Part shown: piece after piece, positions 22,329 to 29,687 of the stretch | Numbering within the stretch: the first letter of the stretch is position 1 | How the letters are laid out: each line of letters starts with the position of its first letter | NCBI RefSeq assembly: GCF_938045405.1 | Contig: NZ_CALIMW010000208.1 | Location: 1-35,503, forward strand | DNA length: 35,503 nucleotides | From: an uncultured Campylobacter sp. | GTDB lineage: Bacteria > Campylobacterota > Campylobacteria > Campylobacterales > Campylobacteraceae | Direction: 5' to 3' | Program-made: the position numbers and the translations under genes | Notes under the pieces: generated by a model | What the model was told of the DNA's origin: nothing | Seen by the model: only the letters and a program-made list of their open reading frames with translations | Databases searched by the model: none

Positions 22329-24160
22329 TGCGCCCCCTCCTCTTTGCTAGGATAATTCTTTGTTTTTACGCTTGCGCCGATAATAGCAAGCTTCATAGGG
22401 TGAGCCGCGTCGTAGTAGCTATCAGCTCCTGCGCTAGAGGTATCGGCTCCGATCGCATAGCGCGAATAATTCCCCATAGCTAAAAGCTTTTTTAACTCCT
22501 CCTCTTCCCACCAGATCATATATTCACAATCCTGCTCTACCGGGTTTAGGGTTATGCCGTTGATATTTATCTTCCCGCCATAATAAAAACTTATTTCATT
22601 CTCGCCTATTTTAGCGGGGACGCCGTTATCATTTAAGATTCTGCCTAAGTATTTTGCCATATCACTTCCATAAACGCTGCCATAAGCAAAATATTTTGGA
22701 GCTGAGGCAAGCTTTAGCGTGATCTGCCTTGCCCCCTCACAACTAGCGCCTAGGATATTTTTTATCTTCATATAATTTAACGCAGGAGCGGTCGCAAGCT
22801 TCTCGCCACTAAAAGCCTCATAGGTTTCAGCCTCGCTAAACTCGCTTGCTTTACCGCGTCCTCTCTCATCAGCCCATCTTTGCAAAAAAGCCTTTTCATC
22901 TGCGGCTAGATTATCGGCTGCGGGCTTTAGCTTAAATTTTACAAAGTGGTTGTTTCCTTGCTTGGAATATTCCGGCTTTATGTAATTATCATAAATGCCT
23001 TTTTTATCCGTCTTATTTAAGGCTCGCCATCCATCCGTTCTAAACGCTCCGCTGCTTTTCCCTCCGCTTTTAGTGGAGCTTGCAACATCGGCAGGATTAA
23101 TCTTTTCATATTGTTTTTTATGTGTATCTTTTTTGCCTGGATCTTCGCCGCCCCACGGCTCTTTTTCTTTAGGCACAATTAAGTTTTCTTTCTTTAGCTC
23201 GTCCATCTCTTTTTTGGTTTGTTCGTAGCAACCAAAAAAGCGCGCGATAAACAAAGATAGCTTTTCAGCTAGGCAGTATTTTTTGCTAGAAAAATCTAAG
23301 CTCCACCAAAACTCATAAGCCCTCATCCCCTCTTTAGCGTTTTGCGGCATATGATATTCACCAATGCCCTTTTTGCTGCTCCACCCTTTTATGCCGCCAT
23401 AATCTTTAACTTCGTCTTCAAGGCTAGGGATTATATCGCCAAAGCTATTTATGAAGCGCCCTAGAGGCACTCCTTGCAGATAATAACTCCAGCTGCTTTG
23501 GTTGTCGCGCACACCTTTAATGGGGGCGAATTCATTAAGCCTTAAGAGCAGATCCTTTGTGCTCTCAAAATTTACGAAAAAGTTTCCGCCTCCGCCTATA
23601 TCATTGCCTTTCTCATCTCTGCCTGCGCGAGCGTAATTTTTGATCGGATTAAACGCGGCTATGCTAGCACCTTTAAATTTAGCGATATTGATTTTTCCCT
23701 CTGAATATTCTAAGATATTTTTTAGCGTGCGAAAATCGTCATCGCCGTTTTTAACGCGGTAAAGAAAGGCGCTTTGGATAACTAGCCCCTCCGCGCTACG
23801 AAAGCCTAACTCGTTTTGCGCAGCATTTAGCGCATAGGTATCGCGAGTTTTTGGATGATCTAACGCATAAAGGCTATATTCGCCCACGCAGCCTTTGTAT
23901 TCGGTAGAGGCTAAAGAGATAAACTTATTCTCGTCGTAGTGGAAGCGAGCTATGACGTTGTTGCCTCCCGCATCATACCACTTAGAATAATCCGCCTCGC
24001 AGTAAGCGTGATTCCCCTCATAGAATTGCTGTCCGTTAGGCATCTTATTTACGTATAGTCGCGTATCTGTGATATGCACCGCGCCGCCTAGGTTTAGCTC
24101 TCTTTTAGCATTTGCTTCGCTGCAGTAAGGCTCAAAGTTTAGTAATAAATTGTCGCTCAT
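22322..24160 (-). CDS. Unknown large structural protein, 612 residues
   Basis: A 612-residue protein with Tyr- and Trp-rich segments (NGQQFYEGNHAYCEADYSKW; MRAYEFWWSLDFSSKKYCLA), a Lys-rich, probably disordered middle (about residues 320-385: KKENLIVPKEKEPWGGEDPG) and a C-terminal Tyr/Asp-rich part. It is not similar to tape measure or sheath proteins as far as I can tell. Largest gene of the leftward structural operon, overlapping the fibre-hinge gene by ATGA. Tail tube, nozzle or adsorption roles are possible. Confidence 0.74.
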   Translation of the reverse strand: MSDNLLLNFEPYCSEANAKRELNLGGAVHITDTRLYVNKMPNGQQFYEGNHAYCEADYSKWYDAGGNNVIARFHYDENKFISLASTEYKGCVGEYSLYALDHPKTRDTYALNAAQNELGFRSAEGLVIQSAFLYRVKNGDDDFRTLKNILEYSEGKINIAKFKGASIAAFNPIKNYARAGRDEKGNDIGGGGNFFVNFESTKDLLLRLNEFAPIKGVRDNQSSWSYYLQGVPLGRFINSFGDIIPSLEDEVKDYGGIKGWSSKKGIGEYHMPQNAKEGMRAYEFWWSLDFSSKKYCLAEKLSLFIARFFGCYEQTKKEMDELKKENLIVPKEKEPWGGEDPGKKDTHKKQYEKINPADVASSTKSGGKSSGAFRTDGWRALNKTDKKGIYDNYIKPEYSKQGNNHFVKFKLKPAADNLAADEKAFLQRWADERGRGKASEFSEAETYEAFSGEKLATAPALNYMKIKNILGASCEGARQITLKLASAPKYFAYGSVYGSDMAKYLGRILNDNGVPAKIGENEISFYYGGKININGITLNPVEQDCEYMIWWEEEELKKLLAMGNYSRYAIGADTSSAGADSYYDAAHPMKLAIIGASVKTKNYPSKEEGAQW

Positions 24161-24618
24161 ACTATGTCAAAAAATCCTATAAGGTTGAGCCTTAGCTCAT
24201 CTCCGCTAATCTCGCAAGTAATAGAGCGGTCTTTTAGCGTCGCATTCGCGCCATAAATCACACTTTTTGGAAGCGGAGCGTCGTTAGGCAGGCTTAAAAT
24301 TACGCTTCCTTTCTGCACCGCTGAGCTTATCTTACACGATATGAGCCCAAGCCCGCTAAACATATCCACCCATAAGCTGGCATCTTGCGCGCTTATACCG
24401 CTTGCAGGGCTTAGCTCAAACTTCTTTAATCTCTCAAAAAGAGAAAGATTGCCTAGCGCGGCATCCACCTTTTGCTTTAGAGATTTTAGCTCCTCTTTTG
24501 TAGCGAAGTTTTCGGTATCGGGGCTAAGCCCACTTTGGATTAACGTTACGAGTTCTTTAAAATTTGAATCCACTTCATAAGAGGTTAGAGGCGCACCCTT
24601 GTCTTTTCTATATATCAT
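24157..24618 (-). CDS. Tail-fibre N-terminal-type protein, 153 residues
   Basis: Starts MIYRKDKGAPLTSYEVDSNF, the usual opening of phage fibre and tail-associated proteins ('G.PLT..EVD.NF..L'). It continues with a short coiled coil (ATKEELKSLKQKVDAAL) and a strand-rich end. A GTG at 24621 is directly in front; the ATG at 24618 has AAGGA six bases upstream and overlaps the preceding stop (TGATG). A fibre-adaptor role is likely. It overlaps the 612-residue gene by ATGA. Confidence 0.76.
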   Translation of the reverse strand: MIYRKDKGAPLTSYEVDSNFKELVTLIQSGLSPDTENFATKEELKSLKQKVDAALGNLSLFERLKKFELSPASGISAQDASLWVDMFSGLGLISCKISSAVQKGSVILSLPNDAPLPKSVIYGANATLKDRSITCEISGDELRLNLIGFFDIV

Positions 24619-25217
24619 CACTCATCCTTAGCGATTGCGGCGACTTCGGTATTATCAAGTCCGTTTAGCCCGTTTTTATCCAGTTTGATTTGTGGAGCAT
24701 AGGTCATTGAAACGCCGTTTGCGCCCATATATTTCATCACCGCCGTAGCTATTGCAGATAGAGCGGTTTCGTTTAACGAGCCGCTGTTTAACGCAGCGAT
24801 AATTGCATGCGCCCCCTCTTTGCTATTTAAATAATTCTTTACCAGCCCCTCTAAAGAGCTCTCATCCGCTCCACTTTTAATCTCTATAATCTGAGAGCTC
24901 GTTTGCAAAGCCTGCATAGTAGCGCTAGAAAAAGCAAAATATAGCTTTGCGCTTTCCAACACTAAGATTTGGACGTAATATAAATAGCGGTATTTGCCCC
25001 CTGCGGTATTTACCGGGGCGACTTGTATTCGCTCTAGCCACGGAAGCACCCCATCTTCTATAAGATTGCCTCTTTTAGGATGAGAGGCGCGCTGCATAGT
25101 AAGATCGAGCCTTTTTAATTTCGCGCCCTGCGTAGAAAAAGAAGGAGGGGGCGCTATGATATCTCCTCCACCTCCTCCGTCCGGCATACGCAAAAAGCGC
25201 TTTTTAACTCCTATCAT
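24618..25217 (-). CDS. Unknown tail-associated protein, 199 residues
   Basis: A 199-residue protein with a glycine-rich, Pro-rich N-terminal hinge (MPDGGGGGDIIAPPPSFST), a strand-containing middle (KYRYLYYVQILVLESAKLYF) and helices (GAHAIIAALNSGSLNETALS). Glycine hinges like this recur in neighbouring fibre-type proteins. It ends ...GLDNTEVAAIAKDE. No family recognised. Coupled to both neighbours by ATGA-type overlaps. Confidence 0.72.
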   Translation of the reverse strand: MIGVKKRFLRMPDGGGGGDIIAPPPSFSTQGAKLKRLDLTMQRASHPKRGNLIEDGVLPWLERIQVAPVNTAGGKYRYLYYVQILVLESAKLYFAFSSATMQALQTSSQIIEIKSGADESSLEGLVKNYLNSKEGAHAIIAALNSGSLNETALSAIATAVMKYMGANGVSMTYAPQIKLDKNGLNGLDNTEVAAIAKDE

Positions 25218-25588
25218 AATGAGGTTAAAAACGCCACATCGGCATAATCCGCATCCAAGCTAGCTTTGCTTACGTAGTTGGCTTCGACTTCGGCTTTGGT
25301 TAGATAATTACTCATATCTGCGCCACCTCCGCCGCCGTTTGCAAGCTCGTAGCTGCTCTGCTTCATATCGAACTTACTCTTTGTAACGTCCGAAAAGATG
25401 ATGTAGTTTTTCTTCGCGCGAGGATCGAAAAGCGCTCCGAAATAATAGGTCTTAAACTCACCACCATCTTTATTGGCGCTTAGGTTTTGGGTATTGTTTA
25501 GCTGCGCCGTAACGCTTGCGATTTGGGTCGAGATTTGAGCTGTGCTACTATCTTTGATAACATATTCAATCTTTTTAAGCAGTGCCAT
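25214..25588 (-). CDS. Small fibre-like structural protein, 124 residues
   Basis: A 124-residue protein with TAQISTQIASVTAQLNNTQN (short helix), a strand core (FKTYYFGALFDPRAKKNYII) and the glycine hinge GGGGGADMSNYLTKAEVEAN, followed by YVSKASLDADYADVAFL. 'YLTKAEVEANYVSKASLDADY' is a short repeat of the trimeric fibre kind. Start overlaps the zinc-ribbon gene stop (TAATG). Probably a decoration or fibre-base protein. Confidence 0.72.
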   Translation of the reverse strand: MALLKKIEYVIKDSSTAQISTQIASVTAQLNNTQNLSANKDGGEFKTYYFGALFDPRAKKNYIIFSDVTKSKFDMKQSSYELANGGGGGADMSNYLTKAEVEANYVSKASLDADYADVAFLTSL

Positions 25589-25764
25589 TATTTATCCTTC
25601 GTCTTTTTATCGCTAGCCTTTTTAGCTTCCTCTAATTTTGCGCCACAACTAGGGCAAAGCGCCTCTTTATTCGGCTCTTTCCATCTTACGCCGCTTGCGC
25701 CGCATTGTTCGCACTCAAATTCAAATTTTACGCTTGAACTATTTTTGTAAATCTCTTTTAGCAT
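25588..25764 (-). CDS. Small zinc-ribbon protein
   Basis: A 58-residue protein with paired cysteines: Cys18-x2-Cys21 (ECEQCG) and Cys37-x2-Cys40 (LCPSCG), about 15 residues apart, a compact zinc ribbon. The rest is Lys-rich (EEAKKASDKKTKDK). It resembles small Com-type or rubredoxin-like phage proteins in layout only. Located between the connector-like gene and a fibre-like gene. It could be a small regulator or a virion glue protein. Confidence 0.68.
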   Translation of the reverse strand: MLKEIYKNSSSVKFEFECEQCGASGVRWKEPNKEALCPSCGAKLEEAKKASDKKTKDK

Positions 25765-25773
25765 CACTCTCTC

Positions 25774-26475
25774 CTATGGGATTATTCCGCCATCGCTGAT
25801 CTCGGCGGTAACTTTAATTTCCGTTCGTTCACTTCCGCAGCTTATGGTTACTATGGCGTCCGTTACTACGTCCAAGGCTTTTATTATTACCTTGTTTCCA
25901 TCTACTCTTACACCTACGGCAGCGCTAGAGCTTTGCGCCAAAATAGTGCCGCCGCCTGCGTTGTCGATAGTGATCTCTTTTTCGTCGCCTACGGCTAGCA
26001 ATATCGTCTTTAATATCGGGGCAAGTCCACCGCCCGGCAAAGGGCTAGGTTTCCCTTGCGCTACGTAAAAATACGCGTTTAAGAAGCGGTATGTTTTACG
26101 AAAGACTACATTGCTGTCATATATCGCGATGATCTCCTCCGCTTTGCTTTTGAAAGCGTCCTTTTTTGCGTTGCTTAGCTCCGAGCATAGAAAGTATACG
26201 ACGGCAAGGCAAAGCTCCTCCTCCATATCGATATTTGCTTCATCGCTCATATCTACTACGGGATAACGTAGCCAATAATCCTGCGAAATTCTGCGGTAGT
26301 ATTTGAGTAGATGGGACAAGCTTTTTTCATAAACAATATGCGTGCGAGGTTTGGTGCGGAGCAGGACGTTTAATAAAGCCTCCTTTAAAAGCTCCGCGCT
26401 AAGCTCATTTGCGAAGTCTTTATTGTCGCCTTTAAGCTTTTGCTTCAGCAGCGCTTTTAGCTCCGCGATTTTCAT
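25774..26475 (-). CDS. Connector-like protein with Ig-like C-terminus
   Basis: A 233-residue protein starting one base after the capsid stop. The N-terminal 155 residues are helical and Tyr/Leu-rich (EKSLSHLLKYYRRISQDYWL; DMEEELCLAVVYFLCSELSN), similar in style to head-to-tail connector or completion proteins. From about residue 165, KTILLAVGDEKEITIDNAGG to VKVTAEISDGGIIP-like strands look like a BIG2/viral Ig-like domain, often used for weak adhesion on virions. The boundary is estimated by eye. Confidence 0.7.
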   Translation of the reverse strand: MKIAELKALLKQKLKGDNKDFANELSAELLKEALLNVLLRTKPRTHIVYEKSLSHLLKYYRRISQDYWLRYPVVDMSDEANIDMEEELCLAVVYFLCSELSNAKKDAFKSKAEEIIAIYDSNVVFRKTYRFLNAYFYVAQGKPSPLPGGGLAPILKTILLAVGDEKEITIDNAGGGTILAQSSSAAVGVRVDGNKVIIKALDVVTDAIVTISCGSERTEIKVTAEISDGGIIP

Positions 26476-27387
26476 CTATTGCAGCTTTTCGGCGCACGCA
26501 AGAGAAAACGGATCGGCTACTTCGAGCGTGCAGTCCGTATAGTAGAGTTTGGCATCGGCGGTTTTAGATGTCGGGAAGTCTTTAACTTGAGTATCGTCCA
26601 GATATCTAAGCGCGCAATCGCTAAAATCGCCTACTAGGATTTTATCTTTAAGTTTGGCATCTGAAAATAGCGGGTGAATAATAATATCTACCTCACCAAA
26701 ATCGGTCATAATGCGATCGATAGGCAGATTTAACGTGCGATCAGTTACGGCTACGCGAAGCGCACTATTAGCTGCTACCCAGTCGTTTACCTTGCGCTTT
26801 AGAGCACTAGACATAAAGACTTTAAATTTATGATCGGTCACGCCACTATTAGCCCACACCGGCTCAATCGTAGCATTTAGAAGCTCAAGCGTAAATGCTC
26901 CTCCCGCAGAGTTACGATTTGCGGTAGGGATAAAGTTAAAAAATCCAGCCATTTTTGAGCTATCGGTATCGTTTGCCGCATAAACATAATCATCAAATAC
27001 GGTAGTGTGATTAAGTCCTAGCAAGGCATACTCGATGTCTTTCATATGCTCTTTGCCGACTTTCTCAAGTTGTCTAGCCCACTCATCCCCCGTATATTGC
27101 TCGATAGATCTCTTTCGCCAGCTCATCGAAACTTCGTTTTTTAGGATTTGAGTTGCGTTAGTTAGCTTCTTTTTGGTATCTGTGCCTAACCCCGCGATAC
27201 CTGATACTTCAGGGTTGGCGTTATCTTTAGCTTTGGCATATTCATCGGTATACCAACTATGAAGCGTGTTGCTTATGCCTTCGCTTTTTAACATCGAAAC
27301 GATAGGCGCGGTTGCGATACCGCCCATCGTAAGAAGCGATCTGACGGAGGGTTTATCCGCGACTGTGTTTTGATAAGAGGTAAGCAT
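26476..27387 (-). CDS. Major capsid protein, SU10/DUF5309 type
   Basis: A 303-residue protein with the pattern of the DUF5309 (SU10-type) major head protein, an HK97-fold capsid family of podoviruses. Typical parts: KPSVRSLLTMGGIATAPIVS near the start, LHSWYTDEYAKAKDNANPEV, KNEVSMSWRKRSIEQYTGDE, the long helix RQLEKVGKEHMKDIEYALLG, and the axial end ILVGDFSDCALRYLDD. No cleavable delta domain is apparent. The start has GGGAGAT seven bases upstream, but a strong hairpin covers it. It sits at the head of the leftward operon, far from the portal and on the other strand. Confidence 0.8.
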   Translation of the reverse strand: MLTSYQNTVADKPSVRSLLTMGGIATAPIVSMLKSEGISNTLHSWYTDEYAKAKDNANPEVSGIAGLGTDTKKKLTNATQILKNEVSMSWRKRSIEQYTGDEWARQLEKVGKEHMKDIEYALLGLNHTTVFDDYVYAANDTDSSKMAGFFNFIPTANRNSAGGAFTLELLNATIEPVWANSGVTDHKFKVFMSSALKRKVNDWVAANSALRVAVTDRTLNLPIDRIMTDFGEVDIIIHPLFSDAKLKDKILVGDFSDCALRYLDDTQVKDFPTSKTADAKLYYTDCTLEVADPFSLACAEKLQ

Positions 27388-27390
27388 TTA

Positions 27391-27440
27391 AAATCTCCCG
27401 TTTTAAATTTTTCTCAATTTTTACGAAAAACGGGGGATTT
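27391..27440 (-). promoter_or_regulatory. Hairpin covering capsid ribosome site
   Basis: AAATCTCCCGTTTT (27391-27404) and AAAACGGGGGATTT (27427-27440) form a 14-bp stem with one mismatch and a 22-base loop. In the leftward RNA the 3' arm contains GGGAG, the Shine-Dalgarno of the capsid gene. The hairpin should block translation until opened. Confidence 0.6.
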
Positions 27441-27455
27441 TTAAAGGGGCAAATG

Positions 27456-27689
27456 CTAATCCCTACCCCTTGTTTTTATGCGGGCTTCATCCGCTCGCTT
27501 AAAAATATCCGCTTCGCTTATCTCGCTTCGCGCCTCCATAGCTCCGACGTCATCGAAGCTTGCCGTATCGCAAACCCATACCCCTCCCTGCTTTCGCGAG
27601 TTATATTCCACTTCGCCGTTTAAGTAGTCCACGGCATCTACATCTACCCACTGCCCGCAGATAAATGCTCTCATTTTTTCTACTTTCAT
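27456..27689 (-). CDS. First gene of leftward late operon, unknown
   Basis: A 77-residue acidic protein (FICGQWVDVDAVDYLNGEVE; VWVCDTASFDDVGAMEARSE), ending in a basic stretch (ADEARIKTRGRD). An AAAGG site precedes the ATG at 27689; an internal ATG at 27674 (MRAFICG) is an alternative. It is the last phage gene on the right and lies 68 bases before the capsid gene. Its place could suit a decoration, capsid-assembly or regulator role. No family recognised. Confidence 0.7.
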   Translation of the reverse strand: MKVEKMRAFICGQWVDVDAVDYLNGEVEYNSRKQGGVWVCDTASFDDVGAMEARSEISEADIFKRADEARIKTRGRD

Positions 27690-27699
27690 ATTGTGCCTT

Positions 27700-27718
27700 T
27701 TGTGTCAAATTTGTGTCA
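27700..27718 (-). promoter_or_regulatory. Tandem TGACACAA boxes before late operon
   Basis: On the minus strand TGACACAA occurs at 27718-27711 and again at 27707-27700, exactly 11 bp apart (one helical turn), just upstream of the first leftward late gene. The same octamer is in the late-promoter region at 4254-4261. Confidence 0.45.
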
Positions 27719-27724
27719 TTTTTT

Positions 27725-27751
27725 TGCACTTATGCGATAAAAATAAGTGCA
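27725..27751. repeat. 9-bp perfect hairpin
   Basis: TGCACTTAT (27725-27733) and ATAAGTGCA (27743-27751) with a 9-base loop. It lacks a T-tract on the side needed for termination in either direction, so an operator or an attachment-site arm is more likely. Confidence 0.5.
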
Positions 27752-27873
27752 TTTCGGGGGTAAGTTTGAGATGAGTAAAAACGCTCCCCGATAGCTAAAT
27801 CACGATATTTGCGCGCTTAAGCATTCCCTCGCTTCCTCCGCCCCAAATTTAGTGGGGATTAAGGCGCGTGTGG

Positions 27874-27879
27874 TAAAAT
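27874..27879 (+). promoter_or_regulatory. Possible -10 of pit promoter
   Basis: TAAAAT preceded by TGTGG (an extended -10-like context) 24 bases before the pit ATG. No -35 is recognisable, as usual in Campylobacter. Confidence 0.4.
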
Positions 27880-27902
27880 TTCGCGGATTTTAAGGGAGAG
27901 CT

Positions 27903-29465
27903 ATGAAATCTAGCAAGATAAGTCTCATTTTCTACGGCATATTCTGCGGCGTAACAATCTATTTTCTTATCTGGGGATTCGGTTTTATAGGAAGCGGCGA
28001 TAAAATGCTATTTTTAGTTTCGGTATTTTTGGGCATCTTTATGGCCTTTAATATCGGCGGAAACGACGTGGCAAATTCCTTCGGCACCAGCGTCGGAAGC
28101 GGCACTCTTAGCATCGCGCAAGCCCTTTGTATCGCGGCGGTATTTGAAGCAAGCGGCGCGGTAATCGCAGGCGGCGAAGTAACCTCGACGATCCGCAGCG
28201 GCATAATCGATCTTAGCAAAATGGACGTGCATCCTAGAGATTTTATCTATGTGATGATGAGCGCGCTTTTTGCGGCGGGCGCGTGGCTGCTTTTTGCCAG
28301 CAGAAAGGGTTTGCCCGTATCTACTACGCACGCTATCATCGGCGGTATCGTGGGCTCGGGACTTACGCTAGGCGCCCTGCTTAATACCGCAGAGACTTCC
28401 GCATTGTGGCTCGTGCAATGGGATAAGATCGGCAAAATAGCGATCTCTTGGGTGCTCTCGCCGATTTTAGGCGGCGTGATCTCCTTTGGAATTTTCTGGC
28501 TTATCAAACATTACATTTTGGATTACAACCGCTACGCTCAAATAAAGATCGACCGCATAAAGCGCGAAAAAAAATCCCTCCGCAAGCTGCATAAAAAGAC
28601 CTTCGAGACCCTGGACGACATTCAAAAGATCGCCTATGCAGAGGCGCTAAATCATGATATCTACGCGATGCGCGATCCAGATTTCGACCCAAGCGAGCTG
28701 GATAGCGAGTATTATAAAAAGGTAATCGAGCTTGACGCGAAAAAAGAGAAGCTCAAATCCCACAAAGCCCTAGAGTACGGGATCCCCGCCGTAGCCGGTA
28801 TCGGTGCTTTCGTGATCTCGGCGATGCTGATATTTAAGGGGCTGCATAATCTAAATTTCGGGCTTACGAATTTTTACAACTACCTCATCATCGGTATGTC
28901 TACGCTGATTACGTGGCTTTTAATGTTTATTTTCGCTAAAACCCTGCGCCGCTCAAATTTAAACAAATCCGCGTTTTTGATGTTTAGCTGGCTGCAGGTG
29001 CTCACCGCTAGCGGCTTTGCCTTTTCGCACGGCAGCAACGACATCGCAAACGCCGTGGGCCCGTTTGCCGCCATCATCGATACGATGGCTACGAATAGTA
29101 TCAATCCCTCCACTCCCGTGCCGCAGCAGATTATGATAATGTTCGCAGTAGCCCTAATAGCGGGGCTTTGGTTCATCGGCAAAGAGGTGATCGCCACCGT
29201 AGGCACCAATCTTACAAAAATCCACCCAGCCTCGGGCTTTAGCGCCGAGCTCGCAAGCGCCGTCGTCGTCATGGCGGCATCGGTGCTGGGGCTGCCGATC
29301 TCCTCGACCCACGTGCTAATCGGCGCGATTTTGGGAATCGGCTTGGTAAATCACAGCACGAACTGGTCGCTGATGAAGCCGATCGGGCTAGCGTGGATCA
29401 TCACCCTACCCGTCTCGGCGCTACTTTCGGCGTTTGCATTCGTACTTTTGCGCCACGTATTTTAG
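27903..29465 (+). CDS. pit: Low-affinity phosphate transporter, Pit family
   Basis: A 520-residue multi-pass inner-membrane protein of the Pit/PiT (SLC20-like) family, which imports phosphate with a cation. The two inverted-repeat signatures are present: FNIGGNDVANSFGTSVGSG around residues 50-68 and SHGSNDIANAVGPF around 375-388. A hydrophilic loop of about 85 residues (205-290) separates the halves. Transmembrane segments are plentiful. Ribosome site AAGGGAGAGCT. It is the first host gene right of the prophage, so prophage insertion or excision should leave its promoter region close to the junction. Confidence 0.93.
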   Translation: MKSSKISLIFYGIFCGVTIYFLIWGFGFIGSGDKMLFLVSVFLGIFMAFNIGGNDVANSFGTSVGSGTLSIAQALCIAAVFEASGAVIAGGEVTSTIRSGIIDLSKMDVHPRDFIYVMMSALFAAGAWLLFASRKGLPVSTTHAIIGGIVGSGLTLGALLNTAETSALWLVQWDKIGKIAISWVLSPILGGVISFGIFWLIKHYILDYNRYAQIKIDRIKREKKSLRKLHKKTFETLDDIQKIAYAEALNHDIYAMRDPDFDPSELDSEYYKKVIELDAKKEKLKSHKALEYGIPAVAGIGAFVISAMLIFKGLHNLNFGLTNFYNYLIIGMSTLITWLLMFIFAKTLRRSNLNKSAFLMFSWLQVLTASGFAFSHGSNDIANAVGPFAAIIDTMATNSINPSTPVPQQIMIMFAVALIAGLWFIGKEVIATVGTNLTKIHPASGFSAELASAVVVMAASVLGLPISSTHVLIGAILGIGLVNHSTNWSLMKPIGLAWIITLPVSALLSAFAFVLLRHVF

Positions 29466-29687
29466 GCTAAATTTAAAAATCCGCTCTCTAAAATTTTAAA
29501 ATTTCGCAAAATTCTACGCAGGCTAAATTTTAAAATTTTACGGCGCCGAAGCGAGTAAATTTTATAGCTCCTCTTGCGACGCGCTACAGCGCAAAACCCG
29601 CTCGCAGCGGCGCAGATCCCGCCTGCGCGCCCCGTAAAAATTTAATAAAATTTTAGCTACAATCGCCCTTTTAAATTTAGGAAAGCT
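29466..29687. other. Non-coding region with hairpins between pit and azlC
   Basis: Contains a palindrome GCGCT-AC-AGCGC (29581-29592) and a stem GCGCAG...CTGCGC (29610-29628) that may end pit transcription, then TACAAT (29658-29663), a likely -10 of the azlC promoter. AAATTT repeats dominate the rest. Confidence 0.45.

Larger units (their letters stand above)
1..27760. mobile_element. Prophage, right part (left end outside window)
   Basis: Contiguous phage genes: S24 repressor, replication initiator, terminase subunits, portal, capsid, tail-like genes, spanins, holin and lysozyme. No integrase or excisionase is seen, so the left attachment site and lysogeny genes are probably further left. 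The last phage gene starts at 27689 and the first housekeeping gene (pit) starts at 27903, so the right junction lies between them; 27760 is an arbitrary choice inside that gap. The capsid family and the giant ejected-type protein suggest a podovirus-like particle, which is inference. Confidence 0.93.
27690..27873. other. Phage-host junction and leftward late-promoter region
   Basis: About 184 non-coding bases between the leftward late operon and pit. The right attachment site must be here or very near. It contains two TTGTGTCA boxes, a 9-bp hairpin at 27725-27751, and CCCCA...TGGGG at 27841-27857. No tRNA or tmRNA end is seen, so the integration target is unclear. Confidence 0.55.

Noticed and set aside
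27725..27751. Intrinsic terminator of the leftward operon or pit
   Set aside because: The T-tract is on the wrong side of the stem for either direction.
28504..28692. Minus-strand ORFs over the pit gene
   Set aside because: The plus-strand Pit protein is complete and convincing; these frames are shadows.
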